Below are positions 34,725-45,386 of a stretch of 64,000 nucleotides of DNA, in pieces. Position 1 is the stretch's first letter. Each line of letters begins with the position of its first letter. The notes beneath the pieces were generated by a model. It saw only the letters and a program-made list of their open reading frames with translations. It was not told where the DNA came from and ran no database searches. Origin of the DNA: Tamarix chinensis (taxonomy: Eukaryota > Streptophyta > Magnoliopsida > Caryophyllales > Tamaricaceae); NCBI GenBank assembly GCA_030549775.1, contig CM060174.1, positions 92,644,132 to 92,708,131 of the forward strand, read 5' to 3'. The position numbers and the translations under genes are program-made.

Positions 34725-35478
34725 TATAACACCCCAAATTGATACGACCACACGATGGCTACCTTGGAGCACTTTTGGATTGATCGCCTGGCTCCATAGA
34801 TCAATACAAGTCCTTTTAGTGTGCTTTGTCTTCACTCACGCACTTCCTAAGAAATTTTCAGAAAATTATGAAACTTTACAAGAGGCTTACATATCCTAAA
34901 AATTGCTCCACGGTCAGCACGCTTAACTATGGAGTTCTTAGGATGGAATCACCAAAAGGATGGTATACCATATTGATATAAGTAGACAGACCAGTCCTTA
35001 TAAGACTTCGCTCAATTTGGGGTATTACATTCAACCCCACTCAAAGAACACAACGTTATCGTTGCGCCTCAACCATTAAGTGTCTTAATACAGATTATTC
35101 TGAGAATCCCACAGGGTGACTAACTGGCTCATTCAACTTCAGCTCACGATTGCGATTTTGCTCTTATACCATTTGTAAAACCCCAAGTCGATACGACCAC
35201 ATAGGGGCCACATTGGAGCACTTTTGGATTGATTAGTTAGCCCCACAGATCAACACAAGTTATTTCAGAGTGCTTTGTCCTCACTCATGCACTTCCTGAG
35301 AAATTTTATGAAAATTCTAAAACTTTCCAAGAAGGTCACCCATCCTAAAAATTGCTCCACGATTAATATGCTTAACTGTGAAGTTCTTAGGATGGAATCA
35401 CCAAAAGGATGAGATATCATATTGATATAAGTAGCCAGATTAGTCCTTATAAGACTTCGCTCAATTTGGAGTATTATA
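34725..35478 (-). mobile_element. Cassandra-type TRIM retrotransposon with 5S-like LTRs, copy 1
   Basis: Two ~305-bp LTRs (34725-35029 and 35174-35478) flank a 144-bp core. ATTAC lies directly before and after: a perfect 5-bp target-site duplication. The sense strand is minus. Reading that way, the LTR at 35174 is 5' and is followed two bases later by a tRNA-Met-type primer-binding site (TGGTATAAGAGC, cf. TGGTATCAGAGC). No protein is encoded, as for all TRIMs. Inside each LTR is a 5S-rRNA-like stretch with box A (AGTTAAGCGTGCT in the 34725 LTR) and box C (AGGATGGGTGACC in the 35174 LTR). Cassandra is the plant TRIM family known to carry 5S sequence. Inserted in an older LTR. Confidence 0.9.
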
Positions 35479-35483
35479 ATTAC
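35479..35483. repeat. Target-site duplication ATTAC of TRIM copy 1 (right copy)
   Basis: ATTAC at 35479-35483 repeats the ATTAC at 34720-34724 directly left of the element. A 5-bp direct repeat is the expected result of LTR-retrotransposon integration and fixes the borders of the TRIM. Confidence 0.9.
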
Positions 35484-37950
35484 ACCACCTTTTAGCTTAA
35501 AGTATCACACATCACCCTCCACCGCCAATAGTTTTCACCATAGCACCTCACTCCTCCCTTGTCCATTAGTATCAATCCCCGCCACCTTGTAGCACCTACA
35601 ATCACCAATCCCCTTACCTTAGCTTCAACCTTCTTCACCGTAGCTCACCTCTCCCAACGGCACATATCGTCGTTACTCCCCTTCACTCTTCGGCCCCTTT
35701 AGCAGAAGTTTCCCCCTTTTTTTTCTAGGCTCCTCCACCATCGCTCATCTCCTACGTATCTTGTTCCTTGCTACATTATTACCTTGAAGGCTTTCCCTTC
35801 TGGTTATTTTCTAACCCTCTCCTTTATTCGATTTTAAGTATTTATTAGTTATTGATGTATTATATTAAATTCTAATATATGTGTGTACTGATGTAAGGGT
35901 TTTGAAGAGATTGAGTGGAGACTAAGTTTCGGTGGATCTTGATTTATATTCTTGCTTGGATAAGAGGTAAACCGTACCCTTCTACTAAGATGAGTAATCA
36001 TGTTGCGACACATAAAAGTAGTTATGTGTCAGGGTATGATTTATGCATGAGTTTTGAAAGGTTATATGTATGTGCCACACGTCAAAGTTTTACATTATGC
36101 AAGTGTGATGAATAGGCATGAAACATGAAAGTAGAATATTAAATAATTAGCATGTATTCGATGTATCATAAACGCATGTGTAATTTGTCGAATGATTAAT
36201 GTATGCATGTCTAGGGTTTTGATATAATTTGTAACATTGCTAATTTATGTTGTAATTTCCATGATAAGTGTTCCATGAATATCATTGCATGGTAGATAGG
36301 GTCTATAATGCATGCATGATTAGGTTTAGAATATGATAATTATTATTCATATGATCTAGGGTTAAGAATGTCTCCTCACATGCATAAGGATGTTAATTAT
36401 CTTGTTAAATGACATATGTATGTACATATGTGTTGCACGGAATATATGACGCATTAAAAATGTATGATTAGGGTTTGCGAATGTAACTCACTAAATGCAT
36501 AAAAAGTGAAAAATAATGTTAGTTGCTAAATTTTTATGAATTATTGTCTTTTAGCCTTTCCATGGAAAATCACTCATAATAATAATATTTGGTTTGGAAT
36601 TTGGATAAAATAGTGGAATTAGGGTTTTGAGGGTACTTTGGTCATTTTTTACCTAATGTATCTTTGTAAATAATTGAAATTAGAATGGAATTAGACTTTT
36701 GATAGATTGACCTTAATGTTAACTTTAACTTTGACATACACCAATGACCTTAGGATTTACCTGAATAATTAGAAATAAAGGAAAATTCAATAATTATGAA
36801 AATTGAAATAATTGTACAATATGTGTGAAATATGTAATCACCTTATAAAATACTAATACTTAAAGTGGAATACCTTGAGTTTGGGAATTGTTTCTCTCTA
36901 GAGGTAGCTACCTTAGAGATAAGGTAGAATCCCTCGTTTTTTTTGGTTCACTGGTGTTCTATTCTGTTTTGTCCTAATAAGGCCCTAGTTTATTCTATAA
37001 GTGACCTACGGGCCCTATAGGGTGTATCGATACTTAAGGATTAAGTGTCCTAAGTTGGGACGGTATTGTATTGCTTTATCCATTAGTATGACTAGAATGT
37101 TGTTATGCATCTGGGTTAGATGGTTAAAGGGTATCGTGTTGCCTTGTGCTTTGGTATGACTGATGTACTTTTATGTCTTAGAATTATTATTATATCCCCT
37201 TTGAGTAATTAAAATTGGAAATAGTCCTTGCATGAAAATATTAATGGGTTATTCAGAATACTATTTTGGCATTTGCCGTTGTACACCACATGTTTTGGTA
37301 TGTGGTTTGGTAGTTACCTTAGCGCCTTACCTTGGTATCAAGAGTTGATTTAGATGGGTTGATCTGGTAGTTGCCTTGGTGCCCTACCATAGAATTATAA
37401 TTGATATGGATTTTTATTTTGGTAATTGTAGTAATGCCCTACCTCGATATTTGAGTTTGTTTTGATTATATCATTTTTGACTATTTTATCATCGTATGAT
37501 TTCCTTGATATATCTATGACATATTCTTATATTGTGCCCCATCTGGCTTTGCATGTTAGTGTTGTGTAATGGCTTACTCAGTACTATAGTACTGACGGAT
37601 TCGGTTCACAATCCCATACTTATTCAGTGAGCAGTCATGACCTTGCAAGAATAATTTTAGGGTTTGACATGATGGCTTTTAGTAGAGGATTGAGAGTTAG
37701 GACTATTCGATGCTCGCCCTAACATCTTTTAATCCTGATATTCCTCGAACTCTTAAGTCCTTTCCTATTCTTTTGTTGTAAATGTTATTTACATACAATA
37801 ACATTTTAGCCTTAGCACATAGTATAATAATGGTAGAGGATGCTAGACTTATATTGAGTGGGGCGGTAACACATATTATTTTTTGTAATTAATACATCCA
37901 CAAAATGAAATTTTTATTTAGTAAATTATGGGGTGTTATAGTATGAGTTA

Positions 37951-39760
37951 TGTAACACCCCCGAATTTATGAAATAAAATTTTTTGTTTTTAGAAGTTAA
38001 ATGTAGAAGATAACACAATAAATCACGGGTTACTACCTCCACACTTGGTACCAGATCAGTTAACCCTAAAATATTGTTACCAAGTGCTAAGGATAAAAAC
38101 ATTATTCTACTTAAATTAAGAACATAATTGTACATCAAAGTTGAGAAAGAGTTAAAGAATTAAATAACATTTCAAATAAAACCCACAATCAGTAGTTACA
38201 AGAATGTCAGTGTAAGGAAATGCATAAGGACTATAAGAAATACAGAAACTTCCCATTCAAAATCATTGGACAAAACATCAAATAACCTTACACTCTCAGC
38301 CCGAAAAATAGCCTTTAACAGATCTTGTATGCTAATATGTTTTGCCCGTTAAATAAGTAAAGGCCCAAGAAATGGACATTTCAATACAACAGTATTGAGC
38401 AACCTATTCTACAATACTAATATGTAAGGCCCTCATGGAACACATAAAATGCATCACAACCATACATGAACATTTAATTATACATATATTAATGGAATTA
38501 AGACAATGGTTCATATAACCTCATAACATTAAGACCATATATTACCAATGCACATTCATTTGGAAATAACCAAAACTTATCAATGCAGCATCTAAGAGAC
38601 TCTCTTTGTAGTATAATTCGAAAGCTACATAATTATCAAGTTATATCCATAGTCAGAATTCTCATTATCAACCCACAACTTCTTATAACACAAGTAAGCC
38701 TATCAACAAAACCAATAACAACACACATTATCACAAGTAGGCTAAAGGCTACTACCAGACCATAGGTAGGCACAAAGATTATTACCAAACCACATGTAAA
38801 CACAAAGGTTGCTACTAAACTACAAGTAGGCACAAAGGCTACTACCAGCCAACCCAATAATTATTTCCATTCAAATATCAATCATTTCAATTTTATTTAC
38901 TCAATGGGAGATCAAACAAACCTAGAGACACTAAGGTACCTCAGTCATACCGGCGCATAAAGGAAGCATAGTATCTTGCCAACTATCAACCTAGAGACGC
39001 AAATGTACCATAGTTGCACTGGTACATAAAGGTATACAGTATCCTTCCGACAAGGATACCTAATACATAAGTATGCATACCCTCACTTAGGTCCATAGAG
39101 CTAACTAGAGTAAGATATAGGGTATGGCTGGGGCACTAAGACACACAAGCAAAATCCATTAAAAATTTGTGGGATAAACCACATCATTAGAGTAGCGACC
39201 CCCAAAGATCCACCATTTCCAATCTCAAGGTCTTTCACTTTAAGTATTAGTATTTTATAAGGGTGACCACAAAAACACACATTAATCACATAGATCTAAT
39301 TCTTCATACTTAACTATTTGTATTCATTTGCAACATTATGAAATAACCACAATCAAGGTCATTATCAATGTGAACATCAGAAATCTACTAAAGTCGTCTT
39401 AGGCTTAATTACTCACACTTAGGCACTTTAGGTCAAAATAACCAAAATATCCCTAAGGCTAAAGTTACCACTTTACCATCAATTTCTAATACAAGTTCCA
39501 TTTTATTTATCAACTTTCCATAAAAAGGATAGCATACTATAATTAAATTATTTATCATGTAACTAAATTATCAGATAAGCCAAATGTCCATTTTGCTCTT
39601 ATACACAATTCTGCACATAAAATCTTAACATGCGCTCTACAACGTCAAACACATATTCTCATGCTTAATCAACAAATAATACACATATTGCATGGTTATG
39701 TAAATAATCATCATGGTATATGCCAAATTACCAAAATACCCCTATACCATACAATAATAA
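37951..39760 (-). mobile_element. LTR of the same family in inverted orientation (3' part)
   Basis: The plus strand begins TGTAACACCCCCGAATT at 37951, the reverse complement of the family's 3' end. Next come the complements of the conserved tail words (ACCAAGTGCTAAGG, 38080; ACACTTGGTACCAG, 38040). The sense strand is therefore minus. It lies 10 bp from the end of the plus-strand LTR at 37940, so the two are tail to tail. It continues through a 30-bp repeat array (38735-38854) into the 145-bp array from about 39640. Its 5' end was not located. Confidence 0.6.
38735..38854 (-). repeat. Four 30-bp tandem repeats
   Basis: Four units resemble AAGTAGGCACAAAGGCTACT plus ACCAAACCA at a 30-bp period, differing by a few substitutions. 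As the period is a multiple of three, the minus strand reads as a 10-residue repeat (VVAFVPTCSL-like). That is a consequence of the period and not evidence for a gene. In the corresponding plus-strand LTR, similar words (TTACCTTAGCGCCTTACC, 37316) are also loosely repeated. Confidence 0.85.
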
Positions 39761-39811
39761 TAATCATGTTGAAACGGGCATATCTAGTACAACAAAACCT
39801 ATATTCTCACG

Positions 39812-40360
39812 TGTGAACTTGTGACTTATATTTGGTGTGTATAATAGCTTGGATTGGTGTGTGAAGTGTTTCAAAGGAATTTGGAGTAGAATTGTGAACT
39901 ATTTTGTAAAAATGTGAATATTTGACCTTGATTCAACAAGAATTTGGAAAGTTGTTGAACATTAATATTGTATATCTTTATGTTATCTTTCCATTGCATT
40001 AAAAATCAACTCGATTGGAAGTCAAATGAATACGTTGTGGGCAAAATACTAAATACTATCAAAGCTAGAAAGAAACACGGGGGGCTGTGTTTAGTATTAA
40101 TACCATGCAATTAGAGCTATAATTAGCATATCACCATCCTCTTCTTTTCTCTTGAGTTCTCTTGTAATTCCTTGGTGAATTGAGTGATTTAGTTGAGGAT
40201 TTCTTTGATTCTCTTTGTAATCACAATTACTTCACATCAATAAGATCATATGTTTTGTCAATCTTTATTCTTGAGTATTTTTCTCTTCTCAATTCTTATG
40301 TATTCTAATTGATTCCAATTAGATCTTATTTTTTTTTGAATTGGTAGTCGATACCCAACA
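39812..40360 (+). mobile_element. Solo LTR, probably Copia-type (549 bp)
   Basis: Begins TGTGAACTTG and ends TCGATACCCAACA, the TG...CA ends of an LTR. It breaks the repeat phrase ATTCTCA|TACTTA. The right flank TCATA matches the original site. The left flank TCACG agrees at 3 of 5 positions, so a decayed target-site duplication is plausible. The content (CTTTTCTCTTGAGTTCTC, then ATTCTTGAGTATTTTTC near the end) resembles the promoter and terminator style of short plant Copia LTRs. No internal region is present. Confidence 0.65.
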
Positions 40361-40741
40361 TCATACTTAAAAACGAATAACACATATCTTGCATGTTTAT
40401 TAGAATATCCATCATAGTACACTCCAAATTACTAAAATACCCCTAGGTCATACAATAATAAAGGTTATGATGAACGAAATGTATCTAAAATAACAAAACC
40501 TCTATTCTCATACTTAACATAAAAGAATACTTATCATGCATATTTATTAGAATAATCATCAAGATACACTCAAAATTACTAGAATACCCTTAAACCATAT
40601 AATAATGATAATTATGCCGAAATATGTGTTTCCAACACATCCAAACCATTATTCTCATACCTAACATCAAATAATATTTACCATTCATGTTTATTAGGAT
40701 AATCATCATATTACACTCAAAAATATCAATATACTCCTAGA

Positions 40742-41170
40742 TAAGAATGACAACGAAGTGGGTCGGGGACAGAGACCCCATCCCCACCCCCAAACCTGAT
40801 AAGTATAATCATTTTTTTATCAGGGAATCCTTAACCCAATTCCCGTGGGGATTGATTCCCCGTACCCAACCTTAACTCCGAACTATTCCCCATCCTCGAT
40901 CATTCCCTAACCTTAAAACCAGATCCAATACCTAAACCCGACCCCATTCCTGATATCTGATCTTATTTTTTATAATGTATTTTAATTTATGTTCTATATA
41001 AAAAAATTATATATAATACATATAAATATATATAAATTTTGGGTTTGGTTTGGGGTTTGGGGATGGAAACCCTAAACTCGTGCCCATCCCATCCCTGATA
41101 AGAATCCCCAAACCCAATCTCCAAAATCTCTCCCCGAACCCCAAATCTATGGGAAAAATTGTCATCCCTA
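40742..41170 (+). mobile_element. Non-autonomous hAT-type element (429 bp)
   Basis: The left end TAAGAATGACAAC and the reverse-complemented right end TAGGGATGACAATTTT form inverted repeats. The 8-bp flanks CTCCTAGA (40734-40741) and CCCCTAGA (41171-41178) agree at 7 of 8 positions, the size expected for hAT elements. Subterminal DNA is rich in GGGTCGGGG, CCCCATCCCC and similar words, typical of the common plant hAT derivatives with GGGRA-rich ends. No transposase frame. Confidence 0.85.
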
Positions 41171-41541
41171 CCCCTAGACTATATAATATTGATAATCATA
41201 TTGAAACATATATTTCTAACATAGTAAATCACCTACCACCACTCTTAGCAATATTTATAACATATTAGGTATTCTAGTAAAGGTTAAATATCATGACATG
41301 ATTAAATTACCAAATTGCCCCTTAGGCACATGATAGTAATAACTTTGCTACAAGTGTTTTGAAGCATATTGAACCTAACATTTTCACATATAAGCATGGC
41401 TTCTTTTGTACACATAATATTTTTTATATGATAACATGCCTTATTTTTTTTTTCATGACAATAATAATAGTACATACCGAAAATGGGTCGGATATTATTA
41501 CAAAGTTCTTACCCTAAAGTAAGCATGGCTTATGTTGCACC

Positions 41542-42927
41542 TATAGGTCACAACTGGGTTGGGTGGGTTGGGTCTGGGTCAAGTCCTTATCAAATCGAGT
41601 TATTTGTGGGTCATTTTTCTTTGCGGGTCGGTTGTAAGTCGAGTCGAGTCAAGTCATTTCATGTTCGGGTTATTTTAGGTTTGGATCATTTCGAGTCTCC
41701 TTATTGTTTGGGTCAAATTAGGTTCAATTCGTTATAGATCTGGATTGTATCGGGTTAATTTATTGAGCCGGGTCAGGTTTGGGTTGAGATAGTTTGGTTT
41801 TGTGTCGGTTCATGTTCAAATTATTTTGGGTTAACTTGTTGGGTTGGGTCTAGGATATAAACGTGGTGGTTTTACCAAAAATTTGATGGATTTTATTATC
41901 CGTCAGATACTTAAATGGATATGGATAAATGGATATAGATGATGGAAAAAATACGCATTGGCTTCTAGTATGGATATGAGTATTTGATATCCATATCTGT
42001 ACCCGTACACATACATGTATCCATATCTCTACCCATTTACGAGACATATAATATAATTTTAAATTAAATATAGTATAAATTAAGGTTAAAATTGTCATTT
42101 TGAGTTAACTATATATGGGGTTTATTAGTCGAGTAATAAATTTTTCTCCTAGATAATACCCGTTAATGGAAAAATGAATTATTCATCGTGTAACATATAT
42201 CCAACGGATACGGATATAGATATAATGTGGATGCCCATTTGAGGTATGGGTACAAATTTAGGTATGGATTTTCTTATCTGGTACATGTATGGGTGTACCC
42301 ATCCTAAATCCACTATGTTTACATCCCTATTGAGTCGGGTTTGGGTCGAGCAAACTCGTATTCAAGTGATTTCGTGTTTGATTTAACTTGACTAGTCAGA
42401 TTTGGGTTAACCTGACGAATTAGGTCTTTTTATGTTTTGATGTGTAGGATTAGATTCGAACCGAGCTAATCTTGGATTGAACCACTTTAAATTTAGGTCA
42501 CATCAGACATGGACCACCAAAAGTAATCTAACTCATTAAACTTATAGTCATAGGCAAGACTTAAGTTTAACTTCATATAAGCATGCGATTAATAATGTGT
42601 CATTCATTGCTATATGTTCATTATTATGAGTTTTTAATGTTGAGTTTTTACGTAAAAAATGGGTAAAATTAGAATATCATTAGTGAATAGGTAAGTTTAT
42701 AATAAAAATAAGAAAAATACGTTTTTAAATAATACATAAAAAATACATGTTTATTTTTTTATTATCATAACTATTTAATATCAAATTTAATTTTATTTAG
42801 TTGGGCCAGGTTGATAGTAGATTAGATTGATAGCGGGTTAGGTTGATGGCCAATTACAAGTTGGGGTCAGGTCGAATTGATGAATTTATTGGGTTATGTC
42901 GGATCGGGTCAACTTTTGTCAGCTCTA
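41542..42927 (+). mobile_element. Non-autonomous hAT-type element (1386 bp) with perfect 8-bp duplication
   Basis: GTTGCACC occurs at 41534-41541 and 42928-42935, directly next to the ends: a perfect 8-bp target-site duplication. The right end, reverse-complemented, reads TAGAGCTGACAAAAGTTGACCC. The left end reads TATAGGTCACAACTGGGTTG, a diverged partner. Subterminal regions are made of GGGTTGGGTC, GGGTCGAG and GGGTCAAG words. The right end is nearly identical to the left end of the hAT-type element at 53891, so both are one family. A smaller element is nested at 41852-42328. Confidence 0.9.
41852..42328 (+). mobile_element. Nested small hAT-type element (~477 bp)
   Basis: The left end is TAGGATATAAACGTGGTGG. 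The right end, reverse-complemented, is (T)AGGGATGTAAACATAGTGG, a good inverted repeat. Flanks GTTGGGTC (41844-41851) and ATTGAGTC (42329-42336) agree at 6 of 8. The inside is made of GGATATGGATA/CCATATC words, typical of a different non-autonomous hAT subfamily than its host element. Confidence 0.75.
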
Positions 42928-42935
42928 GTTGCACC

Positions 42936-43700
42936 AATATTGGGTTAAGCATGGTTTATAGTTCCTCATGGTAAAGAAGAATATAAGTCTTTTCATGTAT
43001 CGGAAGCGGGAGAATTGTTAGGGTGCCTCAACATAAGAAGTGTGTTGAGGACTAATGCTGAGACACAAAGTTAGGCAAGTCCATCGGACAGTGCAAAGGG
43101 TGACAACTAGTGTAAAGGGAAACAACCAGGCAAGTTTGTAAAAAAATGAAAAGGGTGGTAGCCAATTCAAGGGGCAAAAATCAAACAAGTTTGTTAGACA
43201 TGCTAAGGTATTCAACTAGTGCAAAAGGCATCAACCAAAGGCACCAGCACAAGCTAACGGTGCCAATCAAGGGCGTCATCAGAGTGCATCAGGAAAGGGT
43301 GTCAGCTCCAAAGCTAAGGGAGAAGACGTGAACCTCAACAAGAGCAAAGATAGGATGTACAAGAGTGGTTAGAAAAATTTATTGATATAAGGGATTTGTT
43401 ACTCATCAGCATGAATGCCTATAAGTTGATAAGGATCAACTCAAAGAGTTAATCATTAGATATTAACTTGTACACTTCCTCTATGACTTTAATTGATAAT
43501 AGGTACAAAGTTGTGTTAAGTATGTTGGTCAAATGTCTGTTAAGTGTTTGGCTAATGATGATAGAGGATATAAAATACCCTCTATTGACTATTTGTAAAC
43601 TAATAGTGCAAACTCTCATTTTTCTCTTAATCTTCATACTTGATAAAAGTCTAAATTTCTTTATTCAATAGATATTCATTCACTATAAACTAATTGACAT
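42936..43700 (+). mobile_element. Retrotransposon 3' fragment with TGTTAGGG LTR
   Basis: 42936-43015 looks like the end of an internal region and finishes with the purine tract GGAAGCGGGAGAA. From 43016 (TGTTAGGGTGCC) the sequence is related to 24747-25205 and runs on to about 43700, where TAATTGACA is a possible end. The right border is uncertain and no flanking duplication was found. The short frames here show no domain. Confidence 0.45.
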
Positions 43701-44109
43701 TTGCCAATAATGTATACTTGATAAAACATAGGCACATATACTTTTTCTATTGGTAAAAGCCACTAATACTAACAGATAATTTTCTTTGGGCAATAATGTA
43801 GTTTTCTCAACAGAAATTAGGTGTAATCTATGAAACACATGTCCAAATCTTAGTGATTGAATGTCACAGGATAAATTCCAACAAAGAAATTGAGGTAGTT
43901 TAAAAATAAGAAATTATATGAAAACCCCCATTACATGTACTCAGACCACATAAATATTACCACTAGTATCAGTAAGAACATACCTTCGCACTTTTAATTT
44001 CTTATTTCCATAATTAATACTTTAATAAGTGCAATAATTATTTTTATTTTATACTAATTAAATTGTTACCTTAACTTAAGGATTGTCATTTTTGTTAGCA
44101 TGCTTCATG
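43701..44109. other. AT-rich spacer, nothing recognised
   Basis: No coding sequence, RNA or clear repeat was identified between the TGTTAGGG-type LTR and the inverted LTR fragment. Confidence 0.5.
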
Positions 44110-44637
44110 CAGTTTGATTGGCAGATGCATGATTCATAATTGTGTTATTACATTTTGGTGGGAGAAGAACGTGGGAGAAGAAGGAGAGGAGGGGATGAAT
44201 GGGTTGCGGCCTAGGAGCGAGGAGGGAGGCAGGCCGTGGCCTGGCAGCCTATAGGAAAAAAGAAAGAAATAAGAAAAAGGAGAAAGAAAAGAAAAGGAAC
44301 AACTAAGGAAAATTAAAATAATTTAATTTATAAAATAATAGAATGTAATATTTTTGGGAAATAAATTTATTTAATAATTTAATTTAATACACTTAAATAT
44401 ATGGGTTTAAAAAATGTTAATTTTAGGAAAAATATTGGTTTGGAAATTTATTCAAATAAAATGAGTGTGATAAAATAATAAAATATTTATTTTAATTTAT
44501 TAAATATTCTTATCCCATTTTATATACTCAAAAATTCATAAAATAATTAAATTAAATAATTTTCATAGTTAATTTATCCCAAATAAAAGCTACTTATTAA
44601 ATTATAGGTTTTTTAAATTTTGAGGGATTACATCATT
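44110..44637 (-). mobile_element. Inverted LTR fragment (5' part) of the TGTAACACC family
   Basis: Read on the minus strand it begins TGTAATCCCTCAAAATTT (from 44632), then AT-rich DNA, then a TTTC-rich pyrimidine tract (44250-44300) and a GC-rich block (44175-44245). This is the same order as 10266-10850 in the giant LTR. It is cut at about 44110. The plus-strand end (AGGGATTACA) abuts TRIM copy 2. Confidence 0.55.
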
Positions 44638-45386
44638 TGTAACACCTCGAGTTAATACGACCACACGGAGGCTACGTTAGAGTGCTTTCATATTGATAAG
44701 TTGGCCCCAAAGATCAACACGAGTCTTTTTGGCGCGCTTTGTCATCACTCACGCACTTCCCAATAAATTTTCTGAAACTTCCCAGGAGAGTCACCCATCC
44801 TAAAAATTGCTTCACGGCCAGCATGCTTAATTATGGAGTTCTTATGATGGAATCACCAAAAGGATGGTATACTATGATGATATAAGTAGCGGAATCAATC
44901 GTTATAGCACTCTGCTCAATTTGGGGTATTACATTCACCCCCTTTCAAAGAATGAAACGTCCTTTTTGTGCCACAACTACTAACTATCTCAATACAGTTT
45001 TATCCCAAGAATCGTCCCGCTAGGTGGCTAACTGGCTCATCCAAGTTCAGCTCACAGTCGCGGTTTTGCTCTGATACCATTTGTAACACCCCGAGTCGAT
45101 ACGATCACACGGGAGCTACATTAAAGTGCTTCAGATTGATAAAATGGCCCCACATATCAACACGAGTCCTTTCAGGGTGCTTTGTCCTCACTCACGCACT
45201 TCCTGAGAAATTTTATGAAAATTTCTAAAACATCCTAAGAGGGTCACCTATCCTAAAACTTGCTCCACGCCCAGCACGCTTAACTGTGGAGTTCTTATGA
45301 TGGAGCCACCAAAAAGGCTGTATGCCATGTTAATATAAGTAGCCAAATCAATCGTTATAGTACATCGCTCAATTTGGGGTGTTACA
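44638..45386 (-). mobile_element. Cassandra-type TRIM retrotransposon with 5S-like LTRs, copy 2
   Basis: LTRs lie at 44638-44933 (296 bp, TGTAACACCTCG...GGTATTACA) and 45082-45386 (305 bp, TGTAACACCCCG...GGGGTGTTACA), with a 148-bp core. The sense strand is minus. Read so, the 45082 LTR is 5' and is followed by AA and an exact TGGTATCAGAGC primer-binding site for initiator tRNA-Met (45069-45080). Each LTR holds a 5S-like stretch. The 45082 LTR keeps box A (AGTTAAGCGTGCTGGGC), and the 44638 LTR keeps box C (AGGATGGGTGAC). Flanks TCATT and CTTAT do not match, so no target-site duplication remains. The element abuts an inverted LTR fragment. Confidence 0.88.

Larger units (their letters stand above)
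34093..37940 (+). mobile_element. LTR of the TGTAACACC/GGGGTGTTACA family with nested TRIM
   Basis: The start TGAGTAATACCC is a decayed TGTAACACCC. The end reads TTATGGGGTGTTATA (37940). The last 140 bases (TAGCCTTAGCACATAGTATA, GGGGCGGTAACA) correspond to the ends of the LTRs at 10266-15049 and 37951 onward. Subtracting the inserted 754-bp TRIM and its duplicated target leaves about 3.1 kb. A CT-rich leader-like block at 34430-34720 and 35500-35830 is split by the TRIM. The 112-codon frame at 34561-34899 crosses that junction and is not a gene. No matching flanking duplication was found. Confidence 0.6.
39640..41280 (-). repeat. ~145-bp tandem array, interrupted by two insertions
   Basis: About four diverged copies of a ~145-bp unit are visible. 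Each contains ATTCTCATRCTTAACAT, then TATTAGAATAATCATCA, ACACTCAAAATTACTA, ATACCCCTA and AACAAAACC. Copy 2 is split by a Copia-like solo LTR (39812-40360). Copy 4 is split by a hAT-type element (40742-41170). The array belongs to the inverted LTR that starts at 37951. Confidence 0.75.
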
